A stretch of DNA of 64,000 nucleotides from Axinella damicornis (Eukaryota > Porifera > Demospongiae > Axinellida > Axinellidae): NCBI GenBank assembly GCA_963931865.1, contig OZ007508.1, forward strand, positions 17,241,762 through 17,305,761. The letters run 5' to 3'. Shown here in pieces: positions 12,312 through 24,800 of the stretch. The position numbers were made by a program, and so were the translations under genes. The notes under the pieces are model-generated. The model searched no databases. It saw only the letters and a program-made list of their open reading frames with translations, and was not told the origin of the DNA. The stretch's first letter is position 1; each line of letters starts with the position of its first letter.

Positions 12312-12816
12312 TACCGTAGGCGCTCTAATTATGCGTCGCTCAAAAAATAATTATTTTTGAAATGCAACGCAACAATAGAAATTCGGTCAGCCAAACGGCG
12401 ACGAAGTTCGACGCATTAGAAAACACCTCGCTAGGTACTAAAGTCAGACGAGGCCATTGCATAGCGGTTGTGTTCATTCCTCGTTGTCGGACTGTCGCTG
12501 CCTTTTCTCCTACATGGGGCGTCCGTATCCTGGGGCACAGAATACATAAGTGAGTTGCTGTCTCGTACCTTCACTGATGTCCCAGCCATATCGCAACTGT
12601 GTCTTTATACATCAACGTTCACAGGCAGTGATGTGACGAGCCATCTTCGCCGTTCAACTGTACTGTGTACGCTTCGAGCTAGCTGCCATGCTGCCGTTAT
12701 AATCGCGTTACGCAAATTAGTCCCCAGAGTGGGACGCATTATTGGAAATTATCGGTTTGAGATATTGAATTTTGACGCAGAATTAGAAAGGACGCATAAT
12801 TAGAGCGCCTACGGTA
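12312..12816. mobile_element. TIR element of the TACCGTA group, copy A only
   Basis: 505 bp with long terminal inverted repeats (TACCGTAGGCGCTCTAATTA at the left, its complement at the right) and a second inner A/T-rich hairpin near the left end. The matching place in copy B is empty (near 59,360), so it inserted after the duplication or was lost from B. No transposase is encoded. Confidence 0.8.
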
Positions 12817-13487
12817 TTCCAGTGCTTTCCTGTCTGAGATAACATTCAATGGAAATGGAGTCCACAAATAGCCAACATCCATTTGTTAGTTATTCCAGTG
12901 CTTTAAATTACTGTGTGAGATAACAGGGTGGGCTAGCCGGCGGGGCCTGGGAACAAGGCGAAGGGTGGGCGAACTTGTACATTGTACCAGCAGACAAGCT
13001 AGGCGATATCGTATAGTGGGAAATATTCGTAAGTACAAATTTTGTCAACAAACATGTTAGAATGTGACTTTTAATTTCGCGACAAGAGGTCATGGTGACC
13101 ACACCCCCTACAATTCCCATGTGTAAATACCTAAGCATGCAATCTATGGCAAGAAGCTACCACACTCATCGAGAGCATTTGGACTGCTGCCTTTTTGGGA
13201 AGAACCACCATGCCAAAGGGAGTGCTTTGCACAGGTTGGAAGTATTGCTAAAATGACATCTAGCTACGTAGGTGGCACGTGCAGCTGTCTTTTCAAGTGT
13301 CAACATTTTGTTGACTAATGATGAACAATACATACATCAACGAACATTGATGTACGTGGCACAATAATGGCAAGTACAATCACGGGCAGTTGAGTCGTAC
13401 TTGCTTCCAGGGTTGACACAACCCGGGGCAGGGCAATAGAAGTCAATGTTACTACTTAAATTTTATGTCCACAACAATCTATCATAC

Positions 13488-13674
13488 CTTCATCTCGTTG
13501 ACGAGACATTGTCTGGAGTTCCTCCTCAAAGTTATTCACACGCTTCTGCCACATTCGTTCATCCTGCTTTACCGTTTGCATCTTCTGCTGTACAGAAATT
13601 AGCCTCTCTTCTACTTGTCTCCTCCTAGCCTCCCCACACCCATCACTCAGCTCTTGCATCAGTGAGGCCTTCTC
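13488..13674 (-). CDS. Coiled-coil exon (copy A), 187 nt
   Basis: Exon of the coiled-coil gene. The acceptor is GTTCTCTGTGTAG and the donor GAAG|GTATGAT. It encodes 62 residues including QVEERLISVQQKMQTVKQDE, a strong heptad pattern. The frame is kept in copy B (60528-60714) with mostly conservative changes, which supports coding function. The following exon is not certain: copy A lacks about 65 bp that in copy B hold a possible 19-nt exon (60,332-60,350). Confidence 0.75.
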
Positions 13675-14274
13675 CTACACAGAGAACACATGGTACCATC
13701 GAAATGTGCCCCCATCCTCACAACAGTTGGCTTACATATCTCATGATTGATATACCCATGCAGCCCTCTAATTTCTTGAACATCACTTGAAGTATGTAGA
13801 GTAGTATAGAGACACTTAGTGTTAGTGATGAGGGCAGTGAAATGTAGTAAGGACGTTGGTCGACCATGCTCATGCTTTCAAGTAGGCACTTAGTTATCTC
13901 CAGAAACTCGAACCCTAACCATACAATGAACTAACAGCTAGGAAAGCCAAAACCTGCCCAGAAGATTACCCGTTTCAACCCGAACATCCCACACTAGATA
14001 CGTGCTTGATATGTCCTCTATGGTAGGTAGGTACAATTACAGAAACTCAGACATCAATGGCAGGCTAACTGTGGCAGAGTGTGGTTATTGGTCTGCCGGA
14101 CCAAAATCTTAAGCTATACACCACTTTGCAAACTAGTTACTAACAAAGGATTCATGGATTACCATACATATCACATGTATACTGCACATGTGTAGTTGAT
14201 ATTCTTAATTGGCAGTAACTATACAAGCATATTTCAGGTAGTCATACACTACCATTAACCAGTGGCGGATTTGG

Positions 14275-14309
<35 letters not shown>

Positions 14310-17300
14310 CCCCCTTTGGTGGTTAGTAAAAGTAACTTACGTCTATTGTACAGCAGTTTTGGATTAGTCATTTTTAGTCTCCAGCACTAGACTAGTCACC
14401 TTAAACTTCAAATCTCAGGTCAGATGTGTGTCATGAATGCATTCACGTGACCGGTAGTGGGAGTGGCAACACAAAATATTTCAGGCGCACTTCACGCGCC
14501 AGTGGCTGAACCCCCCTTTCTAAATTCGCCACTGATTAACTGTTCAGAACAAATATATCGCAAGCAATTGTTCCGCAGGGGAAAATGGCAGGAGTAAGTG
14601 TGAACTAAAACTACAAATCATGGAACAGAATCTACTCATTGCGCCTCGTAGTGTCTTGGGAGTATGCCCATACATGATACACTGTCAAAGACGGGGGTGA
14701 GCTTATTTTGGCTTTGAAAGCATATCCAACCTTGCACTATCCCACTGCCTGTGTGTATCACTAGTACCACACCTTGTTTACGTCTCTATAACTAGATCTT
14801 GTCAATGGGTGGTTTATTAAGCATAGGAGTCAAAAGGCAACTAGTCAGTTATCATGTCATTGTCGTTTCCACTTGTGACGTGAACAAAATCACCTGCAAC
14901 AGTGTACTATAGAGTTTGCAGGAAAATTTGGCGATTTGACCTAGATCTTGGCAGTGGTGTAGCGAAGCCCCGGCCCACCCAGGCCTGAGTCCAGGCAATG
15001 CTAGATTGTGCCCTGCAGGTAATATAAAAACATAGTTGTGCTCTACAATGTCTGAGCAGAGACTCGCTGACCTTGCTGTCCTCTCAATTGTAAGAGAACT
15101 CTGGTTACCACCTGATGCACTGAGATCTGTCAACAGCTAGCTACGTTTGCCAAAATCAAAATTAGCTATGCAGCCGGCCACATGTGCACATTTGAGTGTA
15201 ATAGCCAAGCTGGCTGGACGTCCTCATGATGCTTTAGAACTACCATAGTCTCCCATTAATACGCCCCCTTCGAAAATATGCCCTCTCCCCTTTTACTGTC
15301 TAATGTTCCTGCACAGGGTATAGTTTGACTCATTTTAATGGCCCCTGGTGAGCTTCTTCTAAACTACATGTGCTCAGTATGTTACGTTGCGATACAAGTC
15401 ATATTGCTGCCACTCTTCTGCAGGAATACCAGCAGAGTCTTGGAAATTTCCAGTGTACTGTACATGACTGACAGCATTGCTGTTCTTGGAGCATACGCCG
15501 CTATAGCAAAGTTGTCGTGAATGTTATGGCTCTCGCGTTGAAGCAGCAGCTCTTCTTGTGGATGTAGGGAGGCCACGCAGCTTTGTAAACATGATGACCA
15601 CAAACAGTACTCTCGTCCTTTAGTAACTCTGTTGTTATGTGAACACAAACCTTGGTAGTGTCATAATAACTTGTGTACATAGCATCCTAGCACTTGAGTA
15701 ACAAGTGAGTCTTTAAAAGACTTGATGTGTCTCGGCACGACTTGGTATCAGCTAGAATCATGCAGAGGACATGGCAGCTGCTTAACCCTTTATTATGACT
15801 GCAAAACCTGTTAGCTATGAGACTTTCAGCTTAAGTGAGCGTCAATATCCTTGGAGGTTCTGTGTGAGCAAGGGGTGGGTCAGGAATGTTCACCCAAAGG
15901 GTGAAAGCAGTATGGTCGTGTCTGGGCTTGATGTTTAGTCAACACCTTGGCCAATTCTTTCAGCACTTATCTATATAGCTAGCTAGAGCTGAGTGAGTTA
16001 GTATGCACTTGGGATGGCTGAGTGCAGCACACTGGATGAGTGAGTATTCATTGTCCTGAATTAAGTACTATAGCTACTTAGTGCTACTCACGTGACCCTC
16101 AACGAATCAGACGCCTCAGAATCAATCACATGACGGAGCATTAATAAGCTTAATGCACACTTTAGTGTGCATTATCTAGATAGTGCACACTTTTCAAAGA
16201 TCAAAGGCTGTCTCGGGTCAGTGAGTTGCACTAAGCAGTTTAGATACCAGTTTGCAGTGCATTACAGGCTTTAGTGCACTCGGGCAATCTAGTTAACGGT
16301 CTTGGGCGGATAATGCACTCGCCTTCGGCTCGTGCATTATCTCGCCCTCGACCGTTAACTAGATTGCCCTCGTGCACTAAAACCCGTAATGCACTGCAAA
16401 GTGGTATCTAAATATTACATAGCAGCAGTCTTGATAAGAGGATTCATGAGCAGCCATGCAAACCCATAATCACTTTTGAAGATCTACTTGCAGGCTATAA
16501 ATACGTTTGACACCCTATTAAGAGTGTAGAGCATGCAGCACTTGCGCGGGCGCATTGTGAAAAGTGACATACCACGTACGTACGTACGTACCTACGCATC
16601 CAGCACTGTGTCTCGGCACTTTGGTGCCGAGACAAAAACTATTTGTGGGGGCGTATACTCGAGACTAATTGCATATTATTTTGAATACATGCCCCTGACT
16701 TTAGGCTGGATGTAGTGTACAAAGGGGGGGTGTTAACAGGAGACTACAGTACTTGTGCGAGAAAGACAGGCCCATTGAACACCAGTGCAGAGATTCCTCT
16801 CTCTTCAGAAGGGATATTGACAGAGCAAACGAGGGTATGTTTTGGGGTTAGCTGTGCTACAAACATGAGTTACACACACGTCCATGAGGCAAGTACACTA
16901 CACAGGCAGTTGATCAAATTCACCCTACTTCCTGCTATACGGTAAACAGTAACATTTGTATCAAATTCTAGCAACTATGTGGGCATGGCCTCAGTGACGA
17001 CTGTGTGTATACCAGCATAGTCTTCACTGCATGCATGTAACACAGGTACAATGTAGCATCATTGCACAATACACTTATCAATTAGGGGTATGGTCCATGT
17101 TACAAACCTAAGCCTTCTCAGCAGCACATACCCTAGTGTCCCGTTAATACGCCCCGCTACTTTGTACACTACATCCAGCCCAAAGAGGGGAGGGGGCATA
17201 TTTTCGAGGACGCAATAAGTCTCGATTATACGCCCCCTCAATAAGTTTTGCTACGTTTATGACACTGCCAAGGTTCATGTTCACAGTTACAAAAGTACAA

Positions 17301-20300
17301 ACGATCGCCAGTACTGTTTGTGGTCATCGGCGAGAAGAGCTGCACTTCAACTCGAGGGCCATAACATTCACGACGACTTCGCTGTAGCCAACAGCAATAC
17401 TGTCGGTCATGAACCACAGAGGTATTTCCTGCGGAAGAGTGGCAGTGAGATGACTTGTACCGTGGCGTCGGCGTCAACGGTGACTACTCGATCTGCATCT
17501 GAGTCAGAGAGACGGTCTGCATCTGAGAGACGATCTGAAAAGTTGCGGACATGTAGGTTAGATATTCCAGAAGACGCTCACCAGGGGGGCGTTATAACGA
17601 GTCAAACTACCCTGTGCAAGAACTTGGGCGAAAAAGAGGGGGAGGGCGTATTTTCGAAGGGGGCGTATTAGCGGGACACTACGGTATTCCTGTTTCCAAC
17701 CAAGCCCTGGCTCACCTTCTCCAGCTCTCTTTGCTGTTTCTGGTACCGTGCTACTTGCTACAGTGAAGAGGTGGAGATGGTGAATAGTGAACAACACATA
17801 CACGTACATACGGTTAAATGTTCTACTTTCCAATGACCAATAAATGACTTCTTCAGTTTAGACCGCTACGTATATGTATGCTCACGCATGCCATTGCAAC
17901 AGCAATTTCACATCCTCAGCTTAATTCTGTGTTGGGCTACAGGCCATGAGTTCGTAAGGCAAGGTCAGAGATGGTGGCTGCCTCTACAAGAAAATCTTCC
18001 GTATTAACATTGCGAAAGTTAAAACTGTGAATGCATTACAACTGTGCATGCAAGGTTACGGCAGTTTATGTCAATTATAGTCGTGGGCTACACAATTCTC
18101 TCTATTATTAGCCTCAATCTGCTGCTCACTGGTGCCTACACTACACACATCAAACACGTCAAATCCTTCAATCAACTCAGAAGCCACCAATCAATGCTGC
18201 AGAAAGCGATTCCTTCAGAACAATGGAAGTGGCTATAGGTGGCTTCCTATACAATTTGCAGCAATGATAACAGGGTGAGTACTGCATACGCAGCTGCATA
18301 GGCAGGATGTAAACATCATGTTTCCATTCTGTGTCAACCCGGTACTGCCAAAGGATGACATGCGATGACTTCCTTGAGTGGATCGAGGTTACCAAGAAGA
18401 AGCATGTGTAAGTCATCACCTCCTCCCTACCTACCTAGCTTGCAGTTTGCATTGACTGTGAATTACGCAGCTATACCCATTTTGATCAATACAATTCCTC
18501 TTCACCTGTCAGTCTTGGGGCTACATGTAGCTCCCAGCTAGAAACTATTGAAGTGATTGACTTGATGTGGACGTCAATTGGACCAGAGCTAGGTGTATGA
18601 TGACTGGCAGCTGTCAATGATTGTGGGATTAGGAGAGCCTGACTATGAGCAATCATTAGGTTGGAACCGAGTACAACAAACGGTACAGAACATGTTCCTG
18701 GAGGCAAAAATGGTGGCTATTCTAACCACAGCCTACGTACCACAAGTACCACTACCCTCCTTATTGCTGGTGTGCCTGCATGCAGCAATCATTCAAAAGG
18801 GGACAGGCCATTGCTCCACAAAAGTCTACATATGTATACAACAAGATGACAGAAACTATGCCGTACACACACCAACATCACAGGAGAAAGTAAATTTCAA
18901 TGCTGCAAGAGCCCAAGCTCAACCTTCTGGAGCAACCAGCAACCCAAAAGGGCCATCATTTCAACCAGACTCCCCATTCCCAGGAAGAACGTAAAAGCTG
19001 TTGGAGCAGGTGCCATAAGATCTTGTTACAGCATTGTGCATGTATCACATCATCACAGCATGCACTGGCTTCTAGTCACACAGTTATTGTATTATGTTAT
19101 GAACTTTCTATAGCACATTTTGTCCCAATTATGTCCTATCATGTACCATGAACCACTTCCTTTTCTGGGGGCGAGCCTGAGTGGGCTCTACATAGTCATG
19201 GTCTCCATCCCAGCTTCAGGATGTCTGTCTGCTGTCTGCGTGCAGTTTAGTGTATGACTATATATCCAAGTAGAAAATCACAATGGTGCACTGCGAGCAT
19301 GTCCCAGTCGTACCGCACTGTGCTGCTATGCAAAAACCGGCATCGCACGACCAGGATAGAGCCTGCTACGTGAGCTTGAGCATGGGTAAACACTAATGAG
19401 CAGATGATGAGCTATACGTACTATAAACAACTTGAAAGTGCACACTGTCATGAACGAACCAGGCTCAAGGTAGTCTATACTTGTCATGCAGTGCTGGGCC
19501 CTTGCACTGGACACAAGCTGCCGATTAGCCTTAACCCAGGCTCCACCCCCAGCTTCCCTCTAATAGTGCTACCTCAAGTATGATCAGCAGTATTCATTCC
19601 CGGCTGCAACACAGCTCGATCAGGTGAGCCCTGCAATGCCCTGCATTCTACTAGTAATCTACATGCCACAGGTTCCATGTGTTCTTTGACACTGCATGCA
19701 CAATTCTATTCCAAACTGATTTTTATCTGACAAGTAAATGGGTCCGCCTATACATATACCTTCCTGTTTCCAGGTAAGCAGACACAAAGCCACTGTTTAG
19801 CTAGCTAGTCACACCACAAGAGTTCACACTGACAGACATTTAGCTGACTTCATTGACTGAGACTGACTGACCGACACACAATAATGTACAGAAGTGCAGG
19901 GAATTTATAGGGCTAGATTAATTAGAGGACATAAACACAGGAATAAGCAACCTGCAATTGTCAGATTGTCACAATACTAACAGCCTATACATCCCTGATA
20001 CCAGTATAGGGGTAATTCCATATCAATTCAGCAAAAGTTTGCAAGTGACCTCCTCAGAATTGGGTGAAACTTGGTTCGTAAGTAGTACTTTGTAAGTAGT
20101 ACTTGTGGTTTTATGAAGCCAGACAAAATCTTACATGCATGGCTTCCGGATTATAGCCCATCAAACATTCTTCAACTTTTCCCCAATTTTTGCTGCCATG
20201 GCAACTATTCAAATCCTCATAACTTTCCCATACTTAATTGTAATATCGATTGCACCACCTTGAAGCATGAAGAATGGGCTTTCATATGGTATTATGTATG

Positions 20301-21620
20301 GCTTCATCCAACAAGGGGAGACACACATTCCTAATAAACTTTGACCTTTAACCTTGCAAGAGCTTTAAATTAATTAGTGGTGATACTTGCTAGGCCTTCA
20401 ACTAAAAGCTGTAAATAGCTATTGTTGGGGCTCCATTGGGATTAGGAGGTATGTATACTCTTATAGAATGGCATGTATGTAGCTCTATTACACACCATAC
20501 CCACTTGGCCACGCCCAGTCTCCACCCACCTTGGTACACTCACGCCACCAGTGGGCTGTGTGTACACCAAGTTTTGCCATCCTAACGTCAATGAAGTCCT
20601 ACACAGCAAGGTGCCTATCCAAAGTCTCTAAGAGTAGGACCTCACTGCATACCCTAACGTATGAAGCCTGTTACTCGATGTCTTTTGGGCTACACCCACC
20701 CAGGTTGGTAATCTGCTCGGGCAAGCACCCATGTACAGGCTCACCAAAATTTGGATGCAAGGGGTGATGCCTATATATGATGTATGGGGAGGCTGGAATA
20801 TGGGGAAACAGCACAAATAGCCATTCCATAAGAGTGCATATCCAATGGAGCCCCAAGCTCTTGCAAGGTCAAAGGTTAAAGGTTAGGAATGTGTGGCTCC
20901 CTAAACTTTGTCAGATGAAGCCATACAATACACCATATGAAAGCCCTTCATGCTTCAAGATGGTGTAATCGATACTACAAAACAGTCAAGTATGGGAAAG
21001 TTATGAGGATTTGAATAGTTGATACAGGGAAAAAGAAACTTTGATGGGCTATAATCAGGAAGCCATATAATACAACATATGAGAGTAGAATTTCTGAGGG
21101 GGTCACTTGCAAACTGTTGCTGAAATGATTTGGAATTACCCATGTGACTGACTTCATTCACGTTGGCATGGAGTTTCTATCAAAGTGTTGGTTGCTAAGC
21201 AACACGAAACCATTAATTGCACAGCTGATTAAATGCCAGTCTGATTGACACAGAGTGCCATGGAGACGTGCAGAAATAAACCATTGCTGAAATTGAACTG
21301 GACTGCCATTGTGGGCTTGTGGGCTGTACCTGAGACTGTTGTCTGAACTCTTTGGAATAGAACGCAGGGATGCTTGAATAATTAGAGGGTTCAGAATCAC
21401 TATGGTACCACACCACTACCACTGCACCACACACACAAGAGGAACATGAACAGTACATACCTGCAAGTCTCTCTGTTTGAGCTGGAGGGGAGATGAAGGC
21501 AGTGATTAGGTCACAAGTGGTGTACATTGTTCACTACATCATGTGTACAGTCATGTCATCGAGATATGCACAATGTACATGGTTTTGGTTACTGTTGTAT
21601 CCACAACCCACCCACCCCCC

Positions 21621-21653
<33 letters not shown>

Positions 21654-21797
21654 CACTCAACTTGAATGGTTACAGTACTGGTGTTCCCATAGAGAAACAG
21701 AACATCACTATACAAACATACGAGGAGGTGCTTTACAGCTTCCACACACACACACACACATGAACACTACACATGCCAAAGATACACAAAACATACC

Positions 21798-21836
<39 letters not shown>

Positions 21837-24800
21837 ACACATATACACACCATGAGTTGTACAGTTACTTGTGTACAATGTAGTTGTTAGTACATGAGTG
21901 GGAGGGTAATACAGGGGAACAGATCGAGGGTTCGAGGCTGGCAGTACGGCCAAGTTGGACAAGGACAATACAGAACTGAGATCTGAATGTTCCCTTTATT
22001 GTCGAATAAAGGTGTAATGCTTTGAAAACCGAAATGACACACTTGTACCCAAAGTCATCTACCTCCCATGTGTAGGATTTGAGAGCTTCGATCATGTCAG
22101 AATTGTGGTTGCTTTCTGAATCATCCACCCCCAATCCAGTCTACCCAGAAAGAGAAAATTACTGCTCCCAGTCTTTATTGTAATGCTACGTAAGCTAATA
22201 ATTTAACTACAATCTTGCCTCACATTCACTGAAAATTCTAGGAATCAAATTTCTTGCATTAATAGATTAGGCTACAACTGGAATGACGTTTAAAGTTCCA
22301 CAGACTGGACTGGAATACTGGAATGACCTTTGAACCCCAAAAGTGATGTAATTTCAAGGGAAATTCCCTTGAGCATGCGCGTTTTGGCCACGTGGCAATT
22401 ATGTAGAAGTTGACGCTATGAACTGTACGGTGGCTATGGACTGCATGGAGGACAATCTGGCGTAGCAGGGTCAGCCCGAGATAATCCCATCACCATAGAT
22501 GACGACTCAGAGTGTGAGTCTCCGGTAAAAATCAGCAAAAGGGCCGAATACTACCGGTAAGTTTTACTTGACGCTTTTGCTAAAGTAAACTACAGCATGT
22601 AGTTAGCGATGATGTAGTCATACGCGTACTCAAACATACGCCTACAGCATTACAAATATGATGACTACATCGATCACCACACAGCTAACTACCGTACTCT
22701 CGCGAAAGTCCGCCCATGGGCGCTGCATCTTACTTTCTCACCAAACAGGGGGGTGGGCGCTCTTTCGAGTGTTTCCGCATTCAACCTTGAAAGAGCGCCC
22801 ACCTTTGTTTACGTACACAAGTAGCGCAATATCAGCGATCGAGCAGCAAGCGCGCGTGAGTCAAAGCCCTCCCAGCACATCTACATCGCTGGAGTCACTA
22901 GCAACATCACCGGTCACCACGTCGTCTTCGCTGCCGCCAAGCGCTGGCTGAGGTCCAGCGTGGAGGCCGCGGGGCCGTCGTCAGCACAGGCAAGCCAGGC
23001 AACACACATGGACACCATAGATACGGATACACAGACTAATAGAGACTTGCTGCAAGGAGGTTCTTACCTCAGATACGCTGGAACATCTCACTAATGCGCT
23101 CCATCGCCTGTTACACGAGGCACGAGGCTATAGCGCGAGGGTGGGCGCTCATTCGAGTAAACTTTGACCCTATATTGAAAATTGAGCCAAAAGTGGGGGG
23201 TGGGTGCTCTTTGCGGAGTGGGCGGACTTTCGCGAGAGTACGGTACATGCTGTAGTTTACTTTAGCAAAAGCGTCAAGTAAAACTTACCGGTAATATTCG
23301 ACCCTTTTGTTGATTTTTACCGGAGACTCACACTCTGAGTCGTCATCTATGGTGATGGGATTATCTCGGGCTGACCCTGCTACGCCAGATTGAGACGGAT
23401 TGTCCTCCATACAGTTCATAGCGTCAACTTCTACATAATTTCCCTTAAAATTACATCACTTTTGGGGTTCAAAGGTCATTCCAGTATTCCAGTCCAGTCC
23501 AGTCCATTTACACTCCCTTCAAAAACTTGTCAAATTGATTTCCATGTAACTACACACTTACACCCACGCAACTACAAGTTATACTAGTAGTTATATATAC
23601 TTACTGCCAGCTGCTGTGGTTTATCAGGAATACATGCACGAGGTGGTTATTCAATTAGAAGCCAAGGCGCAGCCAGAGGCTTCTAATTGAATAACTGCCC
23701 AGTGTATTCCTGATACTTGGTAAGTATACTAAAGTGGCTTCTGTGTACACTAATTTGTGCTGACAAGGGTGTACAGTAGCAAGAGTGCATAATGAATATA
23801 CACTCTTGAGAGTTAGCGACGGCGATAACACTGCCTCCGAAGACAATAAGGCAAAGGAGAAAGAGTCTAACAAAGTGAGGAAGAAGCGATGCATACAAGG
23901 AGAGTTTAGCGGAGACAGGTACGACTAACGTTTAGTCTAGGCCACGGTACATGTACACAGAGTTTCGTCCATTATATTTTTTAGTGACTACTATGCCTTC
24001 GAAATACACTATAGTGCCGCAGAAATGGAGCTGCAGCAACAACTCGGAAAACTTCGCTCAACTCAGACAACTCACACAACTTCGAACTAAACTTCGAAAG
24101 CTGAACCTCCCGCTTTTACTTCCACAGGAAACCACGCCTACCACTGTGAGCTACATGTAGCTAGGCGCGAGGCACAGACACTGCGCATGCGTATTCCTAG
24201 TAAGATGGGCAATTAGCAGGTCATGCTATATGCACCTTTCAACTGCGTCATCATTGTAGCAAAATACACCCATATATGTGTACAACCACTTGTCTATATC
24301 ACATCTTAAGGTAGGAAGCATGAAATCGGCGAAATCGCGCAATTTTGCTAATGAATAATTAATGAGATGACGTCACTCGCATATGGTTATATAGAGTTAT
24401 TAATCTGTTTACGTTTTCCCATGGTGGCAACCGGAATAAACAAGGGGGGCTTCTCTCTTTGATGCGGCTAGCGGCGCTTTCAAGTTTCAAATCGGCACTC
24501 TGATGTGGCCGTGCGGTACTTTGAAGATTTGTTACAACACTCTTTTTTTTTCTCTTTTTTTTCTTAAGTAGCTATTCTAGCTTAATGAATGTTGCGATGG
24601 GCTATCTGAGTGTGAATAGCTAGGTGGAGTGAGCAGGAATGTTTGTGGGTCTGCTGAAGTGGCCGAAGAACAGTCTGGAAAGTGAACAGCATCCGACAGC
24701 TCCCAAGGTACTCTAGAGAGTTGACCTTTCGGCATTACAGGCCCCGCCCATTTTCATGTCAGGGCGAATTTGGCTGGTTTGGTAGCTGCAGGGCTGGTGA

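Larger units (their letters stand above)
1..14240. repeat. Segmental duplication, copy A
   Basis: This block matches 47,930-61,790 in the same orientation and gene order: poly-G tract, death-domain gene, ROCO gene, palindromic intron, CCAAT-like region and coiled-coil exon. The match starts at the first base of the window, so the left edge may lie outside it. Copy A differs from B by an extra tandem copy of about 1.75 kb, by the TIR element at 12,312-12,816, by the hAT-like element at 14,260-14,534, and by keeping death-gene exons 1-2. Similarity fades near 14,240. Confidence 0.9.

Noticed and set aside
15070..15130. Possible exon between TTGACAG and GTCAGC
   Set aside because: Two frames are open, but neither matches the phase of the flanking coiled-coil exons.
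21493..21968. His/Thr- and Cys/Val-rich frames
   Set aside because: Translations of CA microsatellites.
22658..22951. 97-codon plus-strand Ser/Thr-rich frame
   Set aside because: Lies across the border of the nested TIR elements and contains their inverted repeats.
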